Part shown: positions 15,519-23,811 of the stretch, piece after piece | How positions within the stretch are numbered: the stretch's first letter is position 1 | Layout: every line of letters begins with the position of its first letter | Assembly (NCBI GenBank): GCA_964496245.1 | Contig: CAZBZG010000014.1 | Location: 1-29,740, forward strand | Source: CAZBZG01 sp964496245 | Lineage (GTDB): Bacteria > Planctomycetota > SZUA-567 | Direction: 5' to 3' | Length of the DNA: 29,740 bases | Program-made: the position numbers and the translations under genes | Notes under the pieces: model-generated | The model's database searches: none | Told to the model about the DNA's origin: nothing | The model's input: the letters and a program-made list of their open reading frames with translations, nothing else

Positions 15519-16541
15519 ATGGACCTGAAGGGCAAGCGCATGCTCGTGATCGGCGGCGCCGGATTCATTGGCTCGCACCTCGTGGACGCGCTGCGCAAGG
15601 AGGACCTGGCCGAGGTCCGGGTCTACGACAACTTCAGCCGGGGCCGGGAGGAAAACCTCGCCGAGGCGCTTTCGGACGACCGGGTCCACGTCTTCCCGCA
15701 CGGCGGGGACATCCTCCACCGCGATGTCCTGGCAGAGGCCATGCAGGGCATGGACGGGGTCTTCCACCTGGCCGCGCTCTGGCTGCTCCACTGCCACGAG
15801 TACCCCCGCGCCGCCTTCGAAGTCAATGTGGGCGGAGCGTTCAACGTGTTCGAAGCCTGTGCCAGGACGGGTGTCCAGCGGCTGGTCTTCTCTTCGTCCG
15901 CCTCGGTCTACGGAGACGCGCTCGCGGAGCCCATGACCGAAGACCATCCGTACAACAACCGCACGTTCTACGGCGCCACCAAGATCGCGGGCGAGCATCT
16001 CCTGCGCGCGCTTTTCCACCGTTACAAAGAGACCGAACACAGCTTCGAAACCGCCGGCCTGCGCTACATGAACGTCTACGGGCCGCGCCAGGACTACCGG
16101 GGCGCGTACGTAGCGGTCGTCATGAAGATGCTCGATCGCATCGATCAAGGCAAGCCGCCCGTGGTCTTCGGCGACGGGTCGCAGGCCTACGACTTCGTGT
16201 ACGTGGGCGACTGCGCACGCGCCAACGCCTGTGCGATGAAGGCCGGGACCACCGATCGCTTCTACAACGTGGGCACGGGCCGCAAGACCTCGGTGCGCGA
16301 ACTGGCCGAGCGCTTGCTCGCGCTCACGGGCGCGGATCTCGAGATCCAGTACGAGCCGGGCGGCACCACGTTCGTGACGAACCGCGTAGGAAGTCCGCAC
16401 CGAGCCGCGGACGAGCTCGGCTTCACGGCAGAGATGGATCTGGACGAAGGCCTGCGCCGGCTGATCGACTGGCGCGCAGCGCACAAGCAGGAGGTCGCGG
16501 CGCGCCGGGCCGCGACAGACGAAGCCCGAGAGGAGATCTGA
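15519..16541 (+). CDS. Extended short-chain dehydrogenase: NDP-sugar epimerase/dehydratase
   Basis: This 340-residue NAD(P)-dependent enzyme acts on nucleotide sugars. It has the Rossmann loop GGAGFIG (12-18), the acidic strand VYDNFSRG (35-42), the catalytic serine region FSSSASVYGD (124-133) and Y151-x3-K155 (YGATK). YMNVYGPRQ and VYVGDCARAN match the substrate side of UDP-glucose/UDP-GlcNAc 4-epimerase-like proteins. HLAALWLLHCHEYPRAAFEVN is distinctive and points to a subgroup found in polysaccharide loci, not to plain GalE. Its product likely feeds the aminotransferase encoded one base downstream, which would need a keto-sugar. GAGAGGAGACGG precedes the ATG. The exact reaction is unassigned. 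Confidence 0.9.
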   Translation: MDLKGKRMLVIGGAGFIGSHLVDALRKEDLAEVRVYDNFSRGREENLAEALSDDRVHVFPHGGDILHRDVLAEAMQGMDGVFHLAALWLLHCHEYPRAAFEVNVGGAFNVFEACARTGVQRLVFSSSASVYGDALAEPMTEDHPYNNRTFYGATKIAGEHLLRALFHRYKETEHSFETAGLRYMNVYGPRQDYRGAYVAVVMKMLDRIDQGKPPVVFGDGSQAYDFVYVGDCARANACAMKAGTTDRFYNVGTGRKTSVRELAERLLALTGADLEIQYEPGGTTFVTNRVGSPHRAADELGFTAEMDLDEGLRRLIDWRAAHKQEVAARRAATDEAREEI

Positions 16542-16542
16542 C

Positions 16543-17676
16543 GTGCACGAGATTCCGATCGCCCAGCCGAGCCTGGGCGAGGAGGAGTGGCAGGCGCTGC
16601 GCGGGCCGCTCTTCACCGGGTGGGTGACCCAGGGGCCCCAGGTGGCCGCCTTTGAGCAGGCGTTCGTGAAGCGGCACGACGCGGCGCATGCTGTGGCCGC
16701 GAGCAGCTGCACGGCCGGCCTCCACCTGATCCTCAGCGCCCTGGGGGTCGGACCGGGCGACGAGGTGGTCGTGCCGTCGTTGACGTGGGTGGCCACGGCC
16801 AACGTGGTGGTGCACTGCGGGGCCACGCCCGTGTTTGCCGACGTGTTGGAGGCGACCTACAACGTGGATCCGGTTAGCGTAGCCGCACGCGTCAACCCCC
16901 GCACCAAGGCCGTGATCGCGGTGCATCTCTTCGGTCTGTGCGCGGACATGGATGCCATCCGCGCGGCAGCGGGCAACGTCGCGCTCGTGGAAGACGCCGC
17001 GTGTGCGACTGGTGCGCGATACAAGGGCCGCTCGGCTGGCACGCTGGGAGTGGCCGGCGCGTTCTCCTTCCATCCGCGCAAGATCATCACCACGGGCGAG
17101 GGCGGCATGGTGATCACCCAAGACGCCGCTCTGGCCGACCGCGTGCGTGCGCTTCGCAGCCATGGCGGGAGCCTGTCCGAGGAGCAGCGCCATCGCGGCG
17201 CGCGGCCGTACGAGCTTCCGGACTTCCCGGCCGCCGGGTTCAACTACCGCATGACCGATCTGCAGGGCGCGATTGGGCGGGTGCAGCTGGAGAAACTCGA
17301 TGCCCTGATCGCCCAACGCCGCCGGCTCGCAGATGTCTATGCGCGCGAGCTCGCGGGGATCGATTGGCTGCAAGCGCCGCGCGTCCCCGAAGGGTACGAG
17401 CCTACGTGGCAGTCCTACGTCTGCCTGCTGGCCCGGGATGCGCCGGTCGGCCGCGACGAGGTCATGGTGCACCTTCTGGACAAGGGGATCCATACCCGAC
17501 CCGGCACGCACGCGGTGCACCTGCAGACCTATTTCCGGGAGCGCTACGATCTGGCCGAAGACGCCTATCCGGTCGCAGCCGCCTGCGACCGGCGAACCCT
17601 GGCCCTGCCCATGCACAATCACATGGACGAGGCCGACTGCGCGCGGGTGGCGGGGGCGCTCAAGGAGCTTGGCTGA
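16543..17676 (+). CDS. DegT/DnrJ/EryC1/StrS-family sugar aminotransferase
   Basis: This 377-residue PLP enzyme transfers an amino group to a keto sugar nucleotide. Visible are the family opening IPIAQPSLGEEEW, SSCTAGLHLIL (54-64, PLP phosphate contact), LVEDAACATG (148-157, PLP-ring aspartate D151) and the Schiff-base lysine K180 in FHPRKIITTGEGG. AGFNYRMTDLQGAIGRVQLEKLD is the family dimer-interface signature. It starts with GTG one base after the epimerase stop, with AGGAG 5 bases upstream, so the two genes are translated together and probably act in sequence. The product would be an aminodeoxy sugar; position and stereochemistry are unknown. Confidence 0.93.
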   Translation: MHEIPIAQPSLGEEEWQALRGPLFTGWVTQGPQVAAFEQAFVKRHDAAHAVAASSCTAGLHLILSALGVGPGDEVVVPSLTWVATANVVVHCGATPVFADVLEATYNVDPVSVAARVNPRTKAVIAVHLFGLCADMDAIRAAAGNVALVEDAACATGARYKGRSAGTLGVAGAFSFHPRKIITTGEGGMVITQDAALADRVRALRSHGGSLSEEQRHRGARPYELPDFPAAGFNYRMTDLQGAIGRVQLEKLDALIAQRRRLADVYARELAGIDWLQAPRVPEGYEPTWQSYVCLLARDAPVGRDEVMVHLLDKGIHTRPGTHAVHLQTYFRERYDLAEDAYPVAAACDRRTLALPMHNHMDEADCARVAGALKELG

Positions 17677-17678
17677 TT

Positions 17679-19565
17679 ATGTGCGGGATTGTTGGGGTCG
17701 TGCACCTCGATGGTGCACCGGTCGGTCAGGATCTACTGCAAGCCATGACCAGGGCCCTCGCGCACCGTGGCCCTGACGGTGAGGGCGTGAAGGCTGAGGG
17801 TAGCATTGGTTTGGGGCATCGGAGGTTGGCCATTCTGGACCCGAGTCCGGCGGGCGCTCAACCCATGACCGGGCCGGACGGCCAAAGCGTGCTCACCTAC
17901 AACGGTGAGATCTACAACTTCAAGGAGTTGCGGGCCGAGCTGGCAGGTCAAGGGCATGTCTTCCAATCCAAGACGGATACGGAGGTTGTCTTGGCTGCCT
18001 ACCGGCAGTGGGGAGACGGCTGCGTCAGCCGCTTCAATGGCATGTTCGCACTTGCTGTTTGGGATCGTTTCCGCCAGCGCATCTTTCTGGCACGCGATCG
18101 CTATGGCATCAAGCCCCTCTACACCTGGCAGACGGAAGCATGTTTTGTCTTTGCCAGCGAGATCAAGGCCTTCTTGCAGCATCCGCGCTTTTGTGCCACC
18201 CTCAATCCGGCTGTGCTTCTCGAGTATTTCACGTTTCAGAACGTCTTCACGGATCGCACGCTTTTCTCGGACGTCAGTCTGCTGCCACCTGGACACACGG
18301 CCATCCTGGACCTGCGGACGGGCTCGGTGAAGCGCCATCGCTATTGGGACTACGACTTCTTTGGAGACGATGTCCACGCTGATGAGAGGCAACTGGTCGA
18401 GGAACTTCACCGGCTCTTTGAGCAGGCGGTGAAGCGGCAGCTTGTAAGCGATGTCCCCGTGGGGGCTTATCTCAGCGGAGGAATTGATTCGGGTGCCATC
18501 ACGGCTGTGGCGGCACGGGCCATTCCTTACCTGGAATCCTTCACGTGCGGCTTCGATCTGACATCAGCGTCCGGTCTCGAAATGGGTTCGGACGAACGCG
18601 AACGGGCTGAAGCGCTATCTTCTCGTTTCAAGACCGAACACTATGAGGTCGTGCTCAAGGCTGGCGATATGGAACGAGTGCTTCCCGATCTTGTTTGGCA
18701 CCTCGAAGACCTGCGGGTGGGACAGTGCTATCCGCTCTACTACACATCCCGTCTCGCGGGCAAGTTCGTGAAGGTCGTTTTGGGCGGCACCGGTGGCGAC
18801 GAACTCTTCGCAGGCTATCCCTGGCGGTACTACCGAACGGTCCATAGCCTGGATGTGGAGGAGTATGTCCAGCGCTACTACAGATACTGGCAACGGCTCG
18901 TTGGGAACAAGGTCATCCACGGGTTGTTCCAGCCCGATGTTTGGGATCAAGTCAAGGCAACGTGGACGGTCGACATCTTCCGAGATGTGATGCGTGACCT
19001 TCCTCCCCAGTTGGCGGGGCCTGAAGACGCCGTGAAGCGTTCTCTCTACTTCGAATGCAAGACCTTCCTGCATGGTCTTCTCCTGGTCGAGGACCGTCTG
19101 AGCATGGCCCATGGATTGGAGAGCCGTGTGCCCTTTCTCGATAATGATCTCGTCGATTTTGCCACAAGGCTTCCCGTGCGTGTGCTCTTGCGCGATCTGA
19201 ACGAGATCGCCTACTTCGACGAAAATGAATTCCGTGACAAGCAGAAGCTGTACTTCGAACGGACTAGCGACGGCAAGCAGATCCTGCGCAAGATGCTGAT
19301 AAGGTACTTGTCCGAATGTTATGTGGGAGGCCCCAAGCAGGGCTTCAGTCCTCCTGACGCAGGTTGGTTCCGGGGGGACAGCATGGATTATGTACGTGAT
19401 CTTCTGTTTGACAATGGAGCGCGGATCTACCAGTATCTGCGACCCGATACAGTCCAGGGCCTCGTCACACAGCATCTGCAGGGGCAGAAGAATCGACGTC
19501 TGCTCATCTGGTCTTTGCTGTGTTTTGAATGGTGGTGTAGACAGTTCCTCGATGGAGGCAGATAG
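17679..19565 (+). CDS. Asparagine-synthase-like glutamine amidotransferase (first copy)
   Basis: This 628-residue class II amidotransferase has both active parts intact. The N-terminal glutaminase has the nucleophile Cys2 (MCGIVG), HRGPDG (29-34) and YNGEIYN (74-80). The C-terminal synthetase has the ATP pyrophosphatase loop LSGGIDSG (265-272) and GGTGGDELFAGYP (369-381). Asparagine synthetases adenylate a carboxylate and replace AMP with ammonia from glutamine. In polysaccharide loci such proteins are proposed to turn uronic acids into uronamides, which is the likely role here. The gene starts 2 bases after the aminotransferase stop, with AAGGAG about 11 bases before the ATG. Base use changes visibly here, to less GC-rich than the gene before. 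Housekeeping asparagine synthesis is less likely given the setting. Confidence 0.92.
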   Translation: MCGIVGVVHLDGAPVGQDLLQAMTRALAHRGPDGEGVKAEGSIGLGHRRLAILDPSPAGAQPMTGPDGQSVLTYNGEIYNFKELRAELAGQGHVFQSKTDTEVVLAAYRQWGDGCVSRFNGMFALAVWDRFRQRIFLARDRYGIKPLYTWQTEACFVFASEIKAFLQHPRFCATLNPAVLLEYFTFQNVFTDRTLFSDVSLLPPGHTAILDLRTGSVKRHRYWDYDFFGDDVHADERQLVEELHRLFEQAVKRQLVSDVPVGAYLSGGIDSGAITAVAARAIPYLESFTCGFDLTSASGLEMGSDERERAEALSSRFKTEHYEVVLKAGDMERVLPDLVWHLEDLRVGQCYPLYYTSRLAGKFVKVVLGGTGGDELFAGYPWRYYRTVHSLDVEEYVQRYYRYWQRLVGNKVIHGLFQPDVWDQVKATWTVDIFRDVMRDLPPQLAGPEDAVKRSLYFECKTFLHGLLLVEDRLSMAHGLESRVPFLDNDLVDFATRLPVRVLLRDLNEIAYFDENEFRDKQKLYFERTSDGKQILRKMLIRYLSECYVGGPKQGFSPPDAGWFRGDSMDYVRDLLFDNGARIYQYLRPDTVQGLVTQHLQGQKNRRLLIWSLLCFEWWCRQFLDGGR

Positions 19566-19566
19566 C

Positions 19567-21297
19567 ATGTCATATCGTTTCCTCGGCCTCGTGCAGAGCA
19601 ACCATGGGTCGTCTGCCGCCCTCTATGACGGACAGCGTATGCTCGCTTGCTGTGAAGAGCGTTTCGACCGCATCAAATTCTCCGCTGGCTTTCCCCACCA
19701 AGCCATGCGATGGTGTCTGGAGGCAACCGGTGCAACTGTCAACGACCTTGACGGCGTTGGCTTCTATATGACCGGCAGCAACTACTTACGTTCAGCGCGA
19801 AGCAGTCAGATCGGTCCCTGGCGATACTATCCCGAGGCCCTCTATGGCATCGCTGCAAACGTCCTTCGGTACGTTTCGGAGAAGGAGGAAATCTGTTCCA
19901 TCGTACAGAAGGTCGATTTTTTCGGAGCTGGAGGTATCGACCTGCATTTCATTGACCACCATACGGCACATGCAGGCGGTAGCTTCCTGATGTCTGGTCT
20001 GGATTCGGCCGCCGTCCTATGCCTGGATGGGAATGGTGATGGTTGCTGCCTCTCCTTTGCGCGTGGTTGCGGCAAAAAGATTGAGTTTCTCTATCGCCAG
20101 CCATTTCCGCATAGTCTTGGCCAATTCTACTCGACGTTCACCCAGTTGCTCGGCTTTAATCCGAATTCCGATGAGTACAAGGTCATGGGATGCGCTGCCT
20201 ATGGCAACGCGGAACGATACTACGAGCCGGTGCGGCGATGTCTGAGGCTGGAGGCCGGGGGTGGCTTTACGCTCGATATGGACTGCTTTGCGTTCAACAT
20301 GACGACGAGTACCGCGAAGTATACGCAGGCGCTGCTTGATGCGATTGGACTTGAACCAAACGAAGACACGGAGACGGTCGCGCCCGAGTACTGTGATCTG
20401 GCTGCCTCTGTGCAGGCGGTGACTGAAGAAGCGCTTTTCCACATCCTGACCGGTCTCAAGGAGCGCTCTGGCCAGGAGAACCTGTGCTATGGCGGCGGGG
20501 TGGCACTCAACTGCCTTGCGAATGGCCGCGTATTGCCGCAGATGGGTTGGAAACGGGTCTTTATCCCGCCGAACCCGGGAGATGGTGGGTTGTCGGCGGG
20601 CGTCTGTTCGTATCTTGCCCATTCGGTTCATGGGCACCCGCGAGAGTATGCGTATAGGCATGACCACCTGGGCCCGGAGTTCAGCGCCGACGAGATACGA
20701 AAGTGTCTTCAGGAGAACGGATTGCGCTGGGAAGAGCCGTCTGATATGGCTGTTGCGATGGCTCAGCATCTCGCTGCAGGCAAGATCCTTGCTCGCTTCG
20801 ATGGGCCGAGCGAGTTCGGCCCCCGGGCTCTCGGCAACCGCTCCGTCCTTGCCGATCCGAGGAAGGCAGAGACCAAGGAGGTCTTGAATCGCAAGATCAA
20901 GTTTCGAGAGCCGTTCCGTCCCTTTGCGCCGGCATGTCTGGCTGGACGGGCTGGTGAGCTCTTCTCCGTTGCAGAGGAAGACGGGTGCGAGGCCGCTCTG
21001 ACAGATTTCATGCTGCAGACGGCAGAAGTGCATCCGGCTTGGCGCGAGCGTCTGGCTGCGGCCTGTCATGCCGACAATACGGCGCGTCTGCAAACGGTCA
21101 GAAGTTCCGTGAGCCCGGGCTTCTACGCTGCGATCAAAGCTTTTGCAGCGGAAACCGGCGTCCCTGCGCTCGTGAATACGTCCTTCAACGTGAAGGGAGA
21201 GCCGATCGTCCTCGCGCCGCGAGATGCGCTGCGATGCTTGTACTCGACTGGACTGGACGCCCTGGTTCTTGGGCCGTTCCTGGTGGAAAAGGATTGA
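19567..21297 (+). CDS. O-carbamoyltransferase, NodU/CmcH/TobZ family
   Basis: This 576-residue enzyme uses carbamoyl phosphate and ATP to place a carbamoyl group on a hydroxyl, probably of a sugar. The Kae1-like N-terminal domain shows the opening LGLVQSNHGSSAALYDG (6-22), EERFDRIKFSAGFP, the metal-binding DHHTAHA (130-136), LDGNGDG (153-159) and DEYKVMGCAAYG (202-213). The middle has CYGGGVALNCLANG. The C-terminal YrdC-like part has RFDGPSEFGPRALGNRS, REPFRPFAPA and VNTSFNVKGEPIV. All segments typical of NodU and TobZ are present. GGAGG sits 7 bases before the ATG, inside the end of the asparagine-synthase gene one base away, so the two are coupled. The acceptor is unknown. Confidence 0.93.
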   Translation: MSYRFLGLVQSNHGSSAALYDGQRMLACCEERFDRIKFSAGFPHQAMRWCLEATGATVNDLDGVGFYMTGSNYLRSARSSQIGPWRYYPEALYGIAANVLRYVSEKEEICSIVQKVDFFGAGGIDLHFIDHHTAHAGGSFLMSGLDSAAVLCLDGNGDGCCLSFARGCGKKIEFLYRQPFPHSLGQFYSTFTQLLGFNPNSDEYKVMGCAAYGNAERYYEPVRRCLRLEAGGGFTLDMDCFAFNMTTSTAKYTQALLDAIGLEPNEDTETVAPEYCDLAASVQAVTEEALFHILTGLKERSGQENLCYGGGVALNCLANGRVLPQMGWKRVFIPPNPGDGGLSAGVCSYLAHSVHGHPREYAYRHDHLGPEFSADEIRKCLQENGLRWEEPSDMAVAMAQHLAAGKILARFDGPSEFGPRALGNRSVLADPRKAETKEVLNRKIKFREPFRPFAPACLAGRAGELFSVAEEDGCEAALTDFMLQTAEVHPAWRERLAAACHADNTARLQTVRSSVSPGFYAAIKAFAAETGVPALVNTSFNVKGEPIVLAPRDALRCLYSTGLDALVLGPFLVEKD

Positions 21298-21300
21298 CAA

Positions 21301-22089
21301 GTGGTGAACGCAAAGGAGCCTATGCCGGCTGTCAGCGAGGATGCGTCGGCGATCACATTGGATGTGGACTGGGCCCCTGACTGGGCCATCGATCACGTGG
21401 CTGGCCTCCTGGTCGATCGGGGCGTGCCTGCCACATGGTTCATTACACATGACTGCGCCGCCCTCAAGACTCTCCGGGCTCATCCCGAACTCTTCGAGCT
21501 GGGCATTCATCCCAATTTCAGGCCCAACTCGACACAGGGGGATACGCCGGAAGCCGTTCTGCAAACCTGCATGGAAACAGTACCTGAGGCCCGCGCCTTT
21601 CGTTCTCACGGGCTTCTGCAGTCCACGGCCCTCTTGGGATGCATATTGGCGACCACACCGATCTCTTGCGATGTTTCCCTCTATCTGCCGGGAAGTGCTA
21701 GCCTATCTCCCGTCATGTATCACTGGGGTGCCAACAGGTTGGTGCGGATCCCATATTTCTGGCAAGACGACTTCGAGATAAAACGACCAGAGCCCGATTG
21801 GGCTGCAGATCATCTGCCGTTGCATGTTCCCGGCCTGAAAATCTTTGCCTTCCATCCGCTACACATCTGTCTGAACAGCGCCCGACGAGAAGAGTACGAG
21901 GCGTTCAAAGCTCGGTGCCCTGATCTCACCCAGGCTGACGAAAAGGAAATGGCATCGTTCGTGCAAGACGGCCCAGGCGTGAGAGACTACTTCTTGGCTG
22001 TTCTCGAGCGATTGCAGGTCCGTGGAGATGCGGCTTGCATGCGCGACATCGATCGCGAGTTCCGCCATCGATTCGAGGCGGCTCCCTGA
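21301..22089 (+). CDS. NodB-fold polysaccharide deacetylase-like protein (WbmS-like)
   Basis: This 262-residue protein keeps the carbohydrate-esterase-4 layout in altered form: TLDVDW (D21, D23) in place of TFDD, LGIHPNF (H70) in place of the HxxxH metal site, FRSHGLL (R101, H103), and FHPLH (H185, H188) near the end. This motif set recalls the WbmS group encoded in O-antigen loci. It could remove an acetyl or formyl group from an amino sugar, or do related chemistry; activity is unproven because the classical second metal histidine is not obvious. The start is uncertain: GTG at 21301 has AAAAGGA 7 bases upstream, while ATG at 21322 has AAGGAG only 3 bases away. The gene is linked by 3 bases to the carbamoyltransferase. 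Confidence 0.75.
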   Translation: MVNAKEPMPAVSEDASAITLDVDWAPDWAIDHVAGLLVDRGVPATWFITHDCAALKTLRAHPELFELGIHPNFRPNSTQGDTPEAVLQTCMETVPEARAFRSHGLLQSTALLGCILATTPISCDVSLYLPGSASLSPVMYHWGANRLVRIPYFWQDDFEIKRPEPDWAADHLPLHVPGLKIFAFHPLHICLNSARREEYEAFKARCPDLTQADEKEMASFVQDGPGVRDYFLAVLERLQVRGDAACMRDIDREFRHRFEAAP

Positions 22090-22105
22090 AGGCAAGGAGA
22101 TGCGC

Positions 22106-22984
22106 GTGGATTGGAAACAGGAGATGCAGCGGTCTGCCGGCCTCTCCTTTCTTCCCGGGAGCAGCTTCCTCTACGCGGATGTAGCGGCAGAGGCCCGTTC
22201 TTTGCAGGCGGCCTATCAGCAAGGAGAGGGAGCGGCCCAGCGAGAGCGATCTCAGGATACATGGCAGGCAGGCTATTATGACATGCCTTGGTATCGATCG
22301 ATGCTTGTTCGCATGCTCAGAGCACTGCCGCGGGCGGACTTGGTCGTGGATTTGGGTTGCGGGGATGGGCGCTTCATGCGGCATCTTCTGTCGGAAGGGT
22401 TTCGGCGCGTTGTCGGCGTGGATTTCAATCAAGGAGAGCTTGCTCGGTTGCACGCATCATTGCCTCCGGCCGATGGAGAACGGGTGCTACTCGTCTGTGG
22501 AGATGTCGCTGGCGCTCCCCTCTGGCCGGGGCGCGCACGCGGTGTCTTGCTGCTGGAGGTCGCGTACATTCAGGCAGAGCCTCTCTTGATGTACGAACGG
22601 GCGTATACTTGGTTGCAACAGGGCGGTCTGGTACTTGCCAGCAACGTTGCGCCCGAGGCGTATCTGATGCATGCGCTGCTGAATCGTGACTGGAGACAGG
22701 TTCGGCGCGTTGTGGAGGAGTCTCGGTATGTGGATCGAGTGGGTGGAGCCCCAGTTGAAGTGCACCTTTTCTCTCGCGATCGCATGACCGAAACAGCGCA
22801 CGAAGCTGGATTCGACATCGTGGCGTCAGAGATGATTCCCGGAGAGGCAGGCCTGCTGCTGCACGCTTTGCGTCAAAGTCGACTGCCGCCGGCAGAATGG
22901 GGTCACTGTCTCTCCGCCTTGTCCCGACGGGGCGACGGCATCCCGCGGCTGCACGTGGATCTCTTACGGAAGCCTAAGCCATGA
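22106..22984 (+). CDS. Class I SAM-dependent methyltransferase
   Basis: This 292-residue enzyme has the SAM-binding core VVDLGCGDGRFMRHLL (about 80-95), followed by RVVGVDFN and VCGDVAGAPL, the usual motifs I-III. The N-terminal ~60 residues contain DTWQAGYYDMPWYRSML and may help bind the acceptor. It most likely methylates a sugar hydroxyl or amine in this glycan. GTG at 22106 is chosen because AAGGAG (22094-22099) lies 6 bases before it; the same site abuts the ATG at 22100 with no spacing. The stop overlaps the next start (ATGA at 22981), so translation is coupled. The specific acceptor cannot be read from the sequence. Confidence 0.85.
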   Translation: MDWKQEMQRSAGLSFLPGSSFLYADVAAEARSLQAAYQQGEGAAQRERSQDTWQAGYYDMPWYRSMLVRMLRALPRADLVVDLGCGDGRFMRHLLSEGFRRVVGVDFNQGELARLHASLPPADGERVLLVCGDVAGAPLWPGRARGVLLLEVAYIQAEPLLMYERAYTWLQQGGLVLASNVAPEAYLMHALLNRDWRQVRRVVEESRYVDRVGGAPVEVHLFSRDRMTETAHEAGFDIVASEMIPGEAGLLLHALRQSRLPPAEWGHCLSALSRRGDGIPRLHVDLLRKPKP

Positions 22985-23811
22985 CAGACGCATTCTCACA
23001 TGTGACCTACGAGCAGGTTCTCCGCTCCTTCCATGCCCATCACTGGGATATTCTCCCGCTGGCAATGGAGAGCGTAGATGCTCGGAGAGTCGTCTATCTC
23101 CGACACGATGTGGATTACAGTCTGGATCTTGCCGCTGACCTGGCTCAGGTCAACCAGCGCAACGGGGTGCGTGCTTGCTTCTGCATCCCTGCCCGGTCAC
23201 ATCTAGTGAACCTGCGTTCTGACGAGTCGCGCCGCGCACTGGACCGCCTGTTAGCTTTCGATCAAAATATCGGTCTGCACTTCTTTCTGTCCGATCATCT
23301 CCGTCCTGGCCGCTGCGCTACATTGGCGGATGTGCACGCTGAGATACAGAAGGACTTCGACTTCCTTTCTGCTCAGATTGCATCGGCCGCCGTTCCTGTC
23401 GTGAGCTGGCACAATCCAAGCGTCTTGGGCGAATCCTGCCGATCTTGGGTGGACGCCGCCATACCGGGGTTCGTCAATCCCTACCATCTCGCTGCAAAGG
23501 GGTTGTTCTATATGAGTGATTCGAATCTGCGCTTCTCCGTGGAAGAATGGCGCGGCGCTGCAGCGGGGCAGATGCGTCGTATGCATGCACTGATTCATCC
23601 GTTTCAGTGGTCGTGGGATGTGGCGACCATGGAGGAAGTGCTGGCCCATACTTGGGTGCACGTGGCGCGACAGATGGAGGCGACCTTCCGGACAAACCAT
23701 ATCTATCGATGCGCCCTGCCGGATGGTCTGCAGGCGGATGCTTTCCATAAGGCTGTCATGCCCTTGTTGCATGCCACTGGATATCGTACGGATGGCCATG
23801 AAGACAGTTGA
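22981..23811 (+). CDS. Second NodB-fold (polysaccharide-deacetylase-like) protein
   Basis: This 276-residue protein has the RHDVDYS signature (41-47) of a CE4-superfamily branch common in glycan loci, then GVRACFCIP, IGLHFFLSD (97-105), SWHNPS (142-147) and IHPFQW (205-210). These correspond to the NodB metal-binding and catalytic strands, with H100 and D43/D45 as plausible ligands. The WbmS-like gene two positions upstream is a second, clearly different member, so two distinct deacylation or related steps may occur on this glycan. The start overlaps the methyltransferase stop by ATGA. No signal peptide is present, so it acts in the cytoplasm on precursors or lipid-linked intermediates. Some members of this branch are annotated only as hypothetical. 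Confidence 0.72.
   Translation: MTDAFSHVTYEQVLRSFHAHHWDILPLAMESVDARRVVYLRHDVDYSLDLAADLAQVNQRNGVRACFCIPARSHLVNLRSDESRRALDRLLAFDQNIGLHFFLSDHLRPGRCATLADVHAEIQKDFDFLSAQIASAAVPVVSWHNPSVLGESCRSWVDAAIPGFVNPYHLAAKGLFYMSDSNLRFSVEEWRGAAAGQMRRMHALIHPFQWSWDVATMEEVLAHTWVHVARQMEATFRTNHIYRCALPDGLQADAFHKAVMPLLHATGYRTDGHEDS

Noticed and set aside
20017..21609. 530-codon minus-strand open frame opposite the carbamoyltransferase
   Set aside because: It runs across two coupled plus-strand genes that have strong family motifs, and its own product shows no recognisable pattern.
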